The notes beneath the pieces were generated by a model. It saw nothing but the letters and a program-made list of their open reading frames with translations, did not search any database and was not told the DNA's origin. The position numbers and the translations under genes were made by a program. This document shows positions 1 to 7,383 of a stretch of DNA of 27,201 bases, piece by piece; position 1 is the stretch's first letter; each line of letters begins with the position of its first letter. The stretch covers positions 1 through 27,201 of the forward strand of contig DASXYT010000194.1 in NCBI GenBank assembly GCA_036502345.1. Reading direction: 5' to 3'. The stretch comes from DATEPR01 sp036502345 (GTDB lineage Bacteria > Actinomycetota > Actinomycetes > Mycobacteriales > Pseudonocardiaceae).

Positions 1-829
1 ACTCCGGCCGGCCTCGGCGCTCGAAGCCGTCCGCCTTGAGGAAGTCCGCGAGTGTGGCGGGTGCCGGCTCGATCGGCGGAGTCACGGTCGGCGTCGGCGC
101 CTGGCTCGGGGTTCTGGCCACGGCAACACTGGCGACCGCGTCGTCGAACCTGCGCTGCGGAGTGGACAGCCCGGCGTCGCTCATCCGCTTGGTGACGTGG
201 TGGTAGAGGTCGTCCACCGAGACGTAGCCGTCGTGGTCGTCATCCGGTGCGCCCGAGGACAGCACCTCGACGACGAACCTGGTGAACGGGCTGCCTGCGG
301 TGTCGTCCTCGGCGTCCTTCGTGCGCTGGCCGGGCAGCGAGCTACTCAGCACGAAGCGGCCCCGGCCTGCCAGGCCCTCCGGCAGGTCGGCACCGCCCTT
401 GAAGCCACCGGAATGGCAGCAGTCCAGCACGACGACCTTCGCCCTGGCCCTGGACTCGTCCATCAGGTCGCTGATGTCCCGGGCCGCCACCGCGGTGGCC
501 AGCAGCCGGTCGACCTTGCTGTCCCTGGCGCACAGGAACAGCCGGCCTGCGAGGTCGAGTTGGCCGTGGCCGCTGTAGTACAGCAGCAGTTGGTCGTCGC
601 GGCCCGCATCCCGGAAGAAGTCCTCCAGCCGCAGCAGGACCTCCTGCTTGCCAGCGTTGGCAACGACTTCGACGTCGGCCGCGGTGTGCAGGCCGGTCCG
701 CTCGTCGGTCAGCGCGGCACGCATGATCCCCGCGTCGACCTGTGGCCCGCGTAGCGGTGGCAGCCCGGTCGGATCGTCGGGAAACTCCCAGTTGGTGACG
801 AGCAGTGCTCGGTAGCGGCGGTCAGCCAT
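1..829 (-). CDS. Caspase-like cysteine peptidase (C14 family), 3' end cut by window edge
   Basis: I translated this frame by hand from the ATG at 829 to the window edge and found no stop (at least 276 residues). Residues 1-225 form a caspase/metacaspase fold. It opens with RALLVTNWEF, has the catalytic histidine in YYSGHG (His88) and the catalytic cysteine in LDCCHSGG (Cys138), and ends with DGYVSVDDLYHHV, as in many bacterial C14 proteins. A Pro/Thr/Ala-rich linker (about 236-256) follows and the protein continues off the window, so a second C-terminal domain is likely but unseen. The start overlaps the end of the upstream EACC1 gene by 8 bases, so the two are probably translated together. 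In actinobacteria such pairs are predicted conflict or cell-suicide modules. The protease role is well supported; substrate and trigger are unknown. Confidence 0.9.
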   Translation of the reverse strand, partial: MADRRYRALLVTNWEFPDDPTGLPPLRGPQVDAGIMRAALTDERTGLHTAADVEVVANAGKQEVLLRLEDFFRDAGRDDQLLLYYSGHGQLDLAGRLFLCARDSKVDRLLATAVAARDISDLMDESRARAKVVVLDCCHSGGFKGGADLPEGLAGRGRFVLSSSLPGQRTKDAEDDTAGSPFTRFVVEVLSSGAPDDDHDGYVSVDDLYHHVTKRMSDAGLSTPQRRFDDAVASVAVARTPSQAPTPTVTPPIEPAPATLADFLKADGFERRGRPE

Positions 830-1208
830 CGCGGTGGGTCTGTGCCAGCGCGGCCACCATGATCTCCTTGATCGTGGTGTCGCTCGCGCTGGTGCCGTCG
901 ACCGTGTAGGTGACGGGGTGGTTGCCGTCGTCGATCGTGACCGTCACCTGTCGCCTGCGCTCCCTGCTCAGCCAGCTCTGGATGACGGCGACGGCGGCGC
1001 TGATCGCGCCGGACGTGCCCAGGGTGAGCACCAACTCGGTGACGCCGCCCTTCTCGCCGTCGACCGGTTCGGCACGCAGGTGGATGTCGACCTCGGCGTC
1101 CACCAGCGCCCGGTGCAACGCGCCCAGTTGCTGCCGCCAGCCCGGATCGTCCGGGTCGTAGTCCTCGTCGCTGGCGGCCAGCGCGACCTTGATCCCGCCA
1201 GTTGTCAT
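822..1208 (-). CDS. EACC1-type effector-associated constant component
   Basis: The product is 128 residues. The ATG at 1208 is chosen because a GGGGGA stretch lies about 7 bases upstream; a TTG at 1223 would add five residues and consume that site. The N-terminal half carries an acidic PDDPGW segment followed by LGALHRALVDAEVDIHL. The middle, around residues 55-90, is a Gly/Ala-rich hydrophobic helix (TLGTSGAISAAVAVIQSWL), and the C-terminal part is a strand-rich RRQVTVTIDDG region. This architecture matches EACC1, a small component found next to caspase, trypsin or other effectors in predicted actinobacterial conflict systems. It overlaps the caspase start by 8 bases, so the pair is one unit. 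EACC1 is thought to bridge or deliver the effector, but its biochemistry is not known. The family call is from recognised pattern, not a search. Confidence 0.75.
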   Translation of the reverse strand: MTTGGIKVALAASDEDYDPDDPGWRQQLGALHRALVDAEVDIHLRAEPVDGEKGGVTELVLTLGTSGAISAAVAVIQSWLSRERRRQVTVTIDDGNHPVTYTVDGTSASDTTIKEIMVAALAQTHRDG

Positions 1209-1283
1209 TGCCGAATCCCCCAATCACCAGGTGCTATCGCACCATTGTGTCCGCTGTCCCGCCAGGGTGAGATGCTGGCCGGC
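1209..1283. promoter_or_regulatory. Short divergent promoter region between EACC1 and baseplate genes
   Basis: Only 75 bases separate the EACC1 start from the baseplate J-like start, so both promoters must lie here or inside the genes. A small dyad, GGTGC-4-GCACC (1230-1243), is the only symmetrical element seen. No convincing -35/-10 pair is evident on either strand. The close spacing makes shared control of the two units plausible. Confidence 0.35.
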
Positions 1284-3032
1284 ATGACCGAGCCCGCCGA
1301 TCGCCGGTACCAGGACCTGTTGGACGACGGTCTACGGCTGGCCAACGCGGACGGGCCGGTGCTGCGGCCGGGCAGCGACGGGTACGCGGCGGTGCAGGCA
1401 GCGGCGCTCATCGCCGACGAGATCAGCTTCCGGGTGAACCAGATACCGGACCTGCTGCGCGGCCCACTGCTGGAACTGCTCGACCTACGGCCCACACCGG
1501 CACGGGCGGCCACCACCAGCCTGGAATTCCGCATCGCCGAACCCGCAGCGGACGTGATCGACATACCGCGTGGCACCCAGGTCACCACCGACGACGGCAA
1601 GATCGTGTTCGGCACGCGGCACGACCTGCGCATAGCTCCCGCCACGGTGGTTGATGTGGACGCGAAGCAGGATGGACTGTACGTAGGGCTCGACGCGCCG
1701 CAGCCCGGCTGCCTGGTCGAAATCATGGTGCCCCACCTGCCGACGACCGCGCACTGGGACTGTTGGGTTGGTGACGGCTGGGTCGAATGCCATGCCGACT
1801 CCGATGGGCTACCGGCCGACACCGTCCTGCTGCACGTGCCCTACAGGCACGAGGAGTCGGTGATCGCCGGCCGCACCGCAGGTTGGTTGCGCTGCCGATC
1901 GGACAGCCTCCAACCGGCGCACCCGGGACAGGTCTCGGTCCGCGTCGTCGGCGGGTTCGGCGACGCACAGCATGGAGTGCTGGTGCGAGATGAACCGCTC
2001 GGCGCGTCGACCGGCGAGCCGGATCAGCGGTTCACCCTGCGGCATCGACCTGTGTTGGCCAACCCGACACCCGTCGTGCAGGTGGGCGGCGAGGACGGTT
2101 GGGACACCTGGACGATCGTGTCGACCTTCATCGACAGCATGGCCGACGACCACCACGTGATGCTCGACGCGCAGGCGGGCACGCTCCGCTTCGGACCACG
2201 GGTGTCCGAACCGGACGGCACCCAGCGGCAGCGCGGCGCCGTGCCACCGCGTGGTGCGCTGGTGCGGGTGCTGGACTACTGGTCCGGTGGGGGAGCGGCA
2301 GGCGATGTCGGTGTCGACGAATTGCACCGGCTGTCCCAGGTGCCTGGCTTTTCGGTACGGAACACGTCACCCGGCCGCGGTGCGGCCGACGCCGAGACCG
2401 TCGACAACCTCTGGCACCGGGCGCCGTTCGCGCTCCGGGCACGGGATCGCGCGGTCACCGCCGAGGACTACGAGTACCTGGCCAGGGAAGCGGCGCCGGA
2501 ACTGGCCAGGGTCCACTGCACCGTCGACGTGACCGGCACCGTCCGGGTCCTGCTCGTGCCGGACGCCGAACGCCACGAGTTCGGCCAGGTGACGGCCGCC
2601 GGCCTGTTGGTGCCCGAGGACGTGCGGAGCCGGGTCGCCGACCACCTGGACGAGCGGCGGGTGATCGGCACGCGGTTGTCCGTCGGCCCGGCGGGATACC
2701 GCGGCGTGACGGTGCGGACGACGGTCCGCCGGACACGAGGCAGCAACGCGCGACAGGTCCGGTCGGCGGCGCTGCGGGCGCTGTACGAATACCTCGATCC
2801 GATTGTCGGCGGACCGGACGGATCGGGTTGGCCGTTCGGGCGAACGGTGCACATCGGGGACATCTTCGCTGTGCTGCAACGTGTCGAGGGTGTGGACCGG
2901 GTGGAGGACGCCAAGATCTTCGGAACCACACCGGACACCCGGGGACGCGGCGAACCGGTGACACGACTGGGAGTCGCGCCCGGCGCTCTCGCCTACTCCG
3001 TCGACCACCAGGTGACTGTCGAGCAATGGTGA
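1284..3032 (+). CDS. Contractile-tail baseplate assembly protein (gpJ/Afp11-like)
   Basis: The product is 582 residues. It starts with MTEPADRRYQDLLDDG and has the typical N-terminal VNQIPDLLRGPLLELLDL helix, a PRGTQVTTDDG strand pair near residue 100, and the C-terminal signature RDRAVTAEDYEYLAREA (about 390-407) found in baseplate J-like proteins of phages and extracellular contractile injection systems. In those particles the protein forms the baseplate wedge. Starts at 1284 or 1272 both fit; an AGGGTGAG stretch at 1264-1271 could serve either. It overlaps the next gene through ATGGTGA, as expected for a co-translated gpJ-gpI pair. The length is toward the short side for the actinobacterial putative baseplate assembly family. 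The sheath, tube, spike, LysM and AAA+ ATPase genes normally beside it are absent from the window. Confidence 0.85.
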   Translation: MTEPADRRYQDLLDDGLRLANADGPVLRPGSDGYAAVQAAALIADEISFRVNQIPDLLRGPLLELLDLRPTPARAATTSLEFRIAEPAADVIDIPRGTQVTTDDGKIVFGTRHDLRIAPATVVDVDAKQDGLYVGLDAPQPGCLVEIMVPHLPTTAHWDCWVGDGWVECHADSDGLPADTVLLHVPYRHEESVIAGRTAGWLRCRSDSLQPAHPGQVSVRVVGGFGDAQHGVLVRDEPLGASTGEPDQRFTLRHRPVLANPTPVVQVGGEDGWDTWTIVSTFIDSMADDHHVMLDAQAGTLRFGPRVSEPDGTQRQRGAVPPRGALVRVLDYWSGGGAAGDVGVDELHRLSQVPGFSVRNTSPGRGAADAETVDNLWHRAPFALRARDRAVTAEDYEYLAREAAPELARVHCTVDVTGTVRVLLVPDAERHEFGQVTAAGLLVPEDVRSRVADHLDERRVIGTRLSVGPAGYRGVTVRTTVRRTRGSNARQVRSAALRALYEYLDPIVGGPDGSGWPFGRTVHIGDIFAVLQRVEGVDRVEDAKIFGTTPDTRGRGEPVTRLGVAPGALAYSVDHQVTVEQW

Positions 3033-3436
3033 ACGAACCCCTCGGTGCCGTGGTGGAGGCCATGTTCGCGCCGCTGCGGCAGGTGGTCCAGGAACCCGAG
3101 GTGTACGTCGATCCGGTGCGAGCGCCGGAACCGATGCTGCGCTGGCTGGCCGCCTTGTTGGGCGGCGACGACGCGCTGCCGCCGGACCAGCGCCGCAGGC
3201 AACTGGCGGATGCGATGGCCGCGCACCGCCGTCGGGGCACTGTTGCCGGCCTCACCGCGTTGATCCGGTTGTACGGCGGCACAGCGGACATCACCGAAGG
3301 TCACGATCCCCAGCCGTGGGTGCGCGTCGTGGTGACATTGGCCGACGAAAACCTCGCCGATGCGTTGCGGGACGCCGTACTCATTTCGGTCCCCGCGCAC
3401 GTAAGGTGCGAGGTGGACTTTGTCGCCACCCCTTAA
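3026..3436 (+). CDS. Tail protein I / Afp12-like baseplate protein
   Basis: The product is 136 residues and starts at ATG 3026, inside the end of the gpJ-like gene (7-base overlap, ATGGTGA). It carries the family pattern of a short helical N terminus (EVYVDPVRAPEPMLRWLAALLGG), then RRRQLADAMAAHRRRGTVAGLTALIRLYGG, and a beta-rich C terminus ending in VPAHVRCEVDF. This matches the phage tail protein family whose members follow gpJ in tail and injection-system clusters and complete the baseplate wedge. The gene stops with TAA, and the next thing downstream is a broken unrelated gene, so the module ends here. Family call is good; whether the protein is still part of a working particle is unknown. 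Confidence 0.8.
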   Translation: MVNEPLGAVVEAMFAPLRQVVQEPEVYVDPVRAPEPMLRWLAALLGGDDALPPDQRRRQLADAMAAHRRRGTVAGLTALIRLYGGTADITEGHDPQPWVRVVVTLADENLADALRDAVLISVPAHVRCEVDFVATP

Positions 3437-3447
3437 TGGTGCTGCGT

Positions 3448-4040
3448 ATGACCATGTTTCCGGGATGGCGAAATCCGCTGCGGACTTCATCACATTGACA
3501 TCAGGTTAGGCGGCTCGCTTTCGGCGTAATCTGGGCCATTGATGCCATTTTCAAATGGCTGCCCGGTTTTGTGCACGGCCAGACCCTCGGCGACGAACTC
3601 GGTGGTGCGTCGGACATCCACACCCCGATCGTGCATCAGTGGATCCTGTTGTGGCACTCCGTGGCCAGCGCGCAACCCGGTACTTTCGCAATCGTCACCG
3701 CAGTCATCGAGACGCTGATCGCTCTCGGCATGTTGTTCGGCGTTTTTCCAACCTGGTCTTCGTCGGCAGTGCCGTGTGGTCGTTGGGAATCTGGTCGTCG
3801 GCGGAAGGCTTCGGCCTGCCGTGGAACGAGTCCGGTATCACCGACCTCGGCCCGTCGGTGGGTTACATTTTCGCATCGCTGGCCCTGTTGCTCGCGTTCG
3901 GTGGAGCGGCGTGGAGTCTGGACAGCCGATTCCGGCCGGAATTCGAACGATTCGGTTGGCTGTGCAGCTGGACACCGGCTGGGATAATGTCCGGCGAGAT
4001 CAGCATTCAGCCCGTGGCCAAGGAAACGGTCACGTCGTAG
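3448..4040 (+). pseudogene. DoxX/DoxD-like membrane protein, broken by a stop and a frameshift
   Basis: The reading frame from ATG 3448 gives 16 residues (MTMFPGWRNPLRTSSH), then a TGA at 3496-3498. It continues in the same frame with HQVRRLAFGVIWAIDAIFKW, a typical first membrane segment. A second break lies at the T5 run 3743-3747: adding one T restores GVFSNLVFVGSAVWSLGIW in the next frame, which runs to the TAG at 4038-4040. The joined product would be about 197 residues with about four membrane segments and a conserved-looking GITDLGPSVGYIF stretch, resembling DoxX/TQO small-subunit proteins. Two independent lesions argue for a true pseudogene, although the homopolymer break alone could be a sequencing error. 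Third positions are less GC-rich than in the neighbours, consistent with decay. Its end overlaps the convergent reductase gene by 11 bases. Confidence 0.75.
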
Positions 4041-4563
4041 TCGGCGTGAAGCACAGCTTGGTGGTGCCGTCCGGGTAGCCGGTCCGCTCGTCGAGGTGCA
4101 GTCGGTCGGCCGTGTCGCCGAACGGGAACAACGGTGTTCCCGTGCCGAGCAGCAGTGGCAGGACCAGGATCTCCAGCCGGTCGATCGCGCCGATCTGGTA
4201 CATGGCACGGATGGTGCTGGGGCCACCGAGCAGGTGCACGTCGCCGGTCAGCCCGCTGTTCCGCAGCCGAGCGAGGGCGTCTTCCGGGCCGTCACACGCG
4301 ACGACGTCGGTGCCGTCGCGAACGGTCAGCGGGCGGGACGTCAGCACATGGACACGCTTGCCCGGCCACGGCCAGTTCGCCGCATCGGCCCCGGGCTCGT
4401 AGGTGTTGCGGCCCATCAGCACCGCGTCGCACTGGTCGAAGAACGGCTCGTGCCCATAGGAAACACCGGGCACGAAGTCGGGCATGTTCGTCACGGCGGG
4501 CCAACCATTGGCACCGGTGGAGAATCCGTCGAGGCTCATCGAGGTGTGCAGGCGGATCAGCAT
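4030..4563 (-). CDS. Dihydrofolate reductase / RibD C-terminal-like reductase
   Basis: The product is 177 residues. The ATG at 4563 is preceded by GGAAGGA about 8 bases upstream. It opens with MLIRLHTSMSLDGF, followed by a CDAVLMGRNTYE segment, HVLTSRPL, and VHLLGGPSTIRAM, the nucleotide-binding GG motif of the RibD_C/DHFR superfamily. It ends with ILVLPLLLGTGTPLF. Such proteins reduce small heterocycles with NADPH; the real substrate here is unknown, and this is not the housekeeping folate enzyme. It lies 40 bases downstream of the MFS exporter on the same strand, so it is probably the second gene of that operon and under the same ArsR-type regulator. Confidence 0.85.
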   Translation of the reverse strand: MLIRLHTSMSLDGFSTGANGWPAVTNMPDFVPGVSYGHEPFFDQCDAVLMGRNTYEPGADAANWPWPGKRVHVLTSRPLTVRDGTDVVACDGPEDALARLRNSGLTGDVHLLGGPSTIRAMYQIGAIDRLEILVLPLLLGTGTPLFPFGDTADRLHLDERTGYPDGTTKLCFTPTTT

Positions 4564-4603
4564 GGCGGGGTCCTTCCCTGTGCGGCGCCTCCGGTGGGTG
4601 CCG

Positions 4604-5857
4604 TCATGCACTGGTCGGAGCGGCCTCCGTCGTCTTGACATCCGATGCCGGGGAAATCGGCCACCGGGCTGTGCGCAGGTGGCGGCGGGTGGCGGCGTAC
4701 CCACCCGCCAGGGCCAGGATGCCGGCGAGCACGGCCATCGCGTACGGCGCCGCGAGGTACTGCAGCAGCAGGCCGGCCAACCCGGTGCCGACCGGCATGC
4801 CGATGCCGATCAGGGTGATGGTCGCGGAGATGACCCGGCCACGCTGCTCGTCCGGCACCTGCCGGAAGATCAACACGTCCACCAGCACCTGGAGGGCCGG
4901 GATCCCCAGCCCGGCACACAGCAGCAGCGCGCCGACCCACCACGGTCCCAGCTTGATGCCTAGCCCGAACAGCAGTGGCGCCTCGATCAGGGCGACGCCG
5001 ATCAGCAGCTGGCCCGGCTGCCACCGCCGGTGCAGTGGCTTGACCAGCGCGGCGCCGGTCAGCCCACCGACCGCGTAGCCGGCCACGGCGACACCGATCA
5101 GCGCGGGGGAGACGTGCTGTGAGCGCAGCAGCACGGTGGTGATCAGCAGCACCGGGGCGCCGACCGTGTTCAGCACGGCCACCAGCAGGGTCGCCGCGCG
5201 CAACGTGGGGTCACGCCAGATCGTGCGCAGCCCGGCCAGCGCACCGGGGGAGCCGGCGCCTGCGGGAGCGGGCTCGCGGCGCGGCACCTTGACCTGCAGC
5301 ACGGTCAGCCAGGACACCGCGAACGCGACGGCGCTGACCGCGAACGGCAGCAGTTGGCGCAGCCCGTAGAGCAGGCCGCCCAGCGGTGGTCCGACGAGTT
5401 GGGTCAGCCCGTCGCGGATCTGCTCCGTGGTGAGTGCCTCGGTCAGCTGCTCGTCCGGTACCACGGTCCTGACCAGCAACATCCTCGCTGTCGCCGTGAA
5501 CGGGCTGCACGCGCCGAGCACGCCGGCCACCACGAGCAACTGGGTCAGACCGAGCCGGTGGTCGGCGAGGGCGACGGCCACGCTGGCCGCGGCCAATGCC
5601 CTGGTGCCCTCGGACAGCAGCAGGATCCGCCTGCGGTCGTACCGGTCGGTGAGGACACCCGCCGGCAGGCCGACGACCAGGGTGGCCAGCAGCTGGACGA
5701 CGCCGAACAGGCCGGCCGCCGCCGGCGAGCCGGTCAGTGCCAGCACCGCGAGCGGGTAGGCGATGTCGGCCGTCTCGATGCCCAGGTAGCCGACGGTCGA
5801 GCCGAGCCACAGGTACTGGAACCGCCGGTTGCGGCGTAACGGCTGCTGGTCTGCCAT
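4604..5857 (-). CDS. MFS transporter, probable drug/metabolite exporter
   Basis: The product is 417 residues with about 12 hydrophobic segments in two halves. The ATG at 5857 has AGGAG 8 bases upstream, which favours it over a GTG at 5866. Residues 1-60 hold the first helices (YLWLGSTVGYLGIETADIAYPLAVLAL). The cytoplasmic loop GVLTDRYDRRRILLLSE is the classic MFS motif A between helices 2 and 3. The repeated counterpart near residue 330 (VLIFRQVPDEQRGRV) is also typical of antiporter-type exporters. The gene diverges from an ArsR-type regulator across a perfect inverted repeat, the usual arrangement for repressor-controlled efflux. The substrate cannot be read from sequence. Confidence 0.9.
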   Translation of the reverse strand: MADQQPLRRNRRFQYLWLGSTVGYLGIETADIAYPLAVLALTGSPAAAGLFGVVQLLATLVVGLPAGVLTDRYDRRRILLLSEGTRALAAASVAVALADHRLGLTQLLVVAGVLGACSPFTATARMLLVRTVVPDEQLTEALTTEQIRDGLTQLVGPPLGGLLYGLRQLLPFAVSAVAFAVSWLTVLQVKVPRREPAPAGAGSPGALAGLRTIWRDPTLRAATLLVAVLNTVGAPVLLITTVLLRSQHVSPALIGVAVAGYAVGGLTGAALVKPLHRRWQPGQLLIGVALIEAPLLFGLGIKLGPWWVGALLLCAGLGIPALQVLVDVLIFRQVPDEQRGRVISATITLIGIGMPVGTGLAGLLLQYLAAPYAMAVLAGILALAGGYAATRRHLRTARWPISPASDVKTTEAAPTSA

Positions 5858-5891
5858 CTCGTTCACTCCTCGGTCACCATTCACCATGACA

Positions 5892-5919
5892 CCATCATTC
5901 ACGTTGACGTGAATGATGG
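5892..5919. promoter_or_regulatory. 28-bp perfect inverted repeat, probable operator
   Basis: Arms CCATCATTCACGT and ACGTGAATGATGG are fully complementary with a 2-base TG centre. The site lies between the divergent MFS start (5857) and the regulator start (5951). Its length and position fit a dimeric winged-helix repressor that controls both genes. The likely binder is the adjacent ArsR-type protein (inference). Confidence 0.75.
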
Positions 5920-5950
5920 CACGAGGGTGAACGGGTGGCAAGATGTCGGC

Positions 5951-6592
5951 ATGTCCAGCCCTGAGCCCAGCCGGCCCGACCCGCCGTCGACGCGCGTCGT
6001 CCGGGACGTGGAGACCCTGAAGGCGCTGTCCGACCCACTGCGGCTGGCCATCCTGGGGATCCTGATGGACGGAGCGCACACGGCACCGAAGGTGCGGACG
6101 GTGAAGGAACTGGCCACCGAACTGGACGAGCCGCCGACCAAGCTGTACCGGCACATCAAGCAGTTGGAGGCGCGCGGGCTGATCGAGGTGGCCGAGACCA
6201 GGGTGGTGTCCGGCATCGTGGAGCACCGCTACCGGGCGGGTCAGCAGACGATCTACATGCATCCGGACATGTTCGGTCCCGATGACGTGGGCCTGGACGA
6301 TGCCGCCACCGCCCTGGCGGCCGCCATGGACGACTACCGCAACGAGTTCGTCGCGGCCGTCAGGACGGGCCGGGCCTGGTTCGACGACCAGCCGCCGGAG
6401 GAGTCCTTCCGAAAGGTGGTGGCCATGGTCAACTCGGTCAGCGTCTCACCAGCCGAGGCAGCAGGGTTCCGCGATCGGCTGGCCGCGCTGGTCGATGACA
6501 TCGCGGCCAGCAAGCACGATCCGGACGGCGTGCCGATCCGGGTGCTGGCGGCGTTCTACAGCCCGAGCGAGAAGCCGGCGTCAGGCGAGTAG
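5951..6592 (+). CDS. ArsR-type winged-helix transcriptional regulator
   Basis: The product is 213 residues. After a Pro-rich leader the wHTH starts at about residue 18 with RDVETLKALSDPLRLAILGI, the ArsR signature. It continues with VKELATELDEPPTKLYRHIKQLEARGLIE as recognition helix and wing. The C-terminal half (about 110-205) is helical and probably the ligand or dimer domain. No cysteine pair suggesting metal sensing is present, so a small organic ligand is more likely. The ATG at 5951 lacks a strong ribosome site, but earlier in-frame starts would run through the operator. It is divergent from the MFS exporter, which it probably represses. Its 3' end overlaps the convergent methyltransferase by 12 bases. 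Confidence 0.85.
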   Translation: MSSPEPSRPDPPSTRVVRDVETLKALSDPLRLAILGILMDGAHTAPKVRTVKELATELDEPPTKLYRHIKQLEARGLIEVAETRVVSGIVEHRYRAGQQTIYMHPDMFGPDDVGLDDAATALAAAMDDYRNEFVAAVRTGRAWFDDQPPEESFRKVVAMVNSVSVSPAEAAGFRDRLAALVDDIAASKHDPDGVPIRVLAAFYSPSEKPASGE

Positions 6593-7357
6593 CAGCGTGA
6601 GATAGGCGAATCCCATCACCTCGCGCCAGCCGCGCAGCCAGGCAGTGCGGTGCGAGTCGGCGGTCGCGGCGACATCGGCCGCGTGCGGGGAGTCGGCGTT
6701 GTCGACCAGCCAGCGCACCCAGCCGACGCCATGCCGGGACTCGAACTCGTCCCACTCGTCCAAGCTCGCCTGCGAGACCGCCAGCAGCCGATAACCGTTG
6801 CCCAGCGCCAGATCGACCAGGTCGGGCAGTGCCAGGTACTGGTCCCGGGGGATCGGCATCGCCCGCAGTCGCGCCTCGGTCGGCTCCTGTTCCCAGAAGC
6901 CCTCACCGAGCAGCAGTCGGCCACCCGGCCGCAACAGCTTCCGGCCGGCCGCCAAGGCGTTGACCGTGTGCTGTTCCGGTTCGCCACCCCACACATGCGT
7001 CGCACCGTTGACGATCAGCACGTCCGCGCTGCCCGACCAGGCCCCGGCGTCACCGACGTCGAGCACCACCCGGTCGGCCAGCCCGCGGGCCACCGCGTTC
7101 GCCCTGCCGTGCTCGATCGCCACCTCGTCCAGGTCGACGCCCTGGCCGGTGGCGGTCGACTCGGCGGCGAGCGCACGCAGCAGCAACTCCGCCCACCCGC
7201 AGCCGAGATCCACGACGTGCTGACCGGCGAGCGGCCCGAGCGAGCGGATCAACTGGCCGGCCCGTGCCTCGGACAGCGGCCCGTGGAAGACGAGGTCCTC
7301 GTACAGCGGGGAGAACTGGGGTTGCGTCACGCGGGGAGCCTGACCAACGGTCCGCAT
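6581..7357 (-). CDS. Class I SAM-dependent methyltransferase
   Basis: The product is 258 residues from ATG 7357. Motif I for SAM binding is HVVDLGCGWAELLLRAL (about residues 47-63), with an acidic motif II-like GVDLDEVAIEHG and post-motif VLIVNGATHVWGG. A conserved LLRPGGRLLLGEGFWE follows. The C-terminal third (WDEFESRHGVGWVRWL) is Trp-rich and seen in a small-molecule methyltransferase subgroup. There is no Shine-Dalgarno before 7357, and an AT-rich stretch lies just upstream, so initiation may be nearly leaderless; a GTG at 7330 is the alternative. Substrate unknown. Confidence 0.85.
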   Translation of the reverse strand: MRTVGQAPRVTQPQFSPLYEDLVFHGPLSEARAGQLIRSLGPLAGQHVVDLGCGWAELLLRALAAESTATGQGVDLDEVAIEHGRANAVARGLADRVVLDVGDAGAWSGSADVLIVNGATHVWGGEPEQHTVNALAAGRKLLRPGGRLLLGEGFWEQEPTEARLRAMPIPRDQYLALPDLVDLALGNGYRLLAVSQASLDEWDEFESRHGVGWVRWLVDNADSPHAADVAATADSHRTAWLRGWREVMGFAYLTLLLA

Positions 7358-7368
7358 AGGAGCAACTT

Positions 7369-7378
7369 ATTTTATGAT
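7369..7378. promoter_or_regulatory. Divergent AT-rich promoter core with leaderless-type spacing
   Basis: On the plus strand TATGAT (7373-7378) ends 5 bases before the GNAT start at 7384, so the transcript would begin at or next to the ATG. On the minus strand TAAAAT (7374-7369) ends 11 bases before the methyltransferase start at 7357. Neither gene has a ribosome-binding site. The two -10 elements overlap, so the promoters may compete. No good -35 was found. Confidence 0.45.
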
Positions 7379-7383
7379 CACGT

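Noticed and set aside
834..1283. Upstream extension of the baseplate J-like frame
   Set aside because: It runs antisense through the EACC1 gene with no family similarity; the real protein starts at MTEPADRRYQ (1284).
2099..3025. Long frame leading into the gpI-like gene
   Set aside because: It is an Arg/Gly-rich shadow of the gpJ-like gene; only the part from ATG 3026 matches a tail protein.
1284..3436. A complete contractile injection system or prophage
   Set aside because: Only two baseplate genes are present; no sheath, tube, spike, ATPase, integrase or lysis genes were found in the window.
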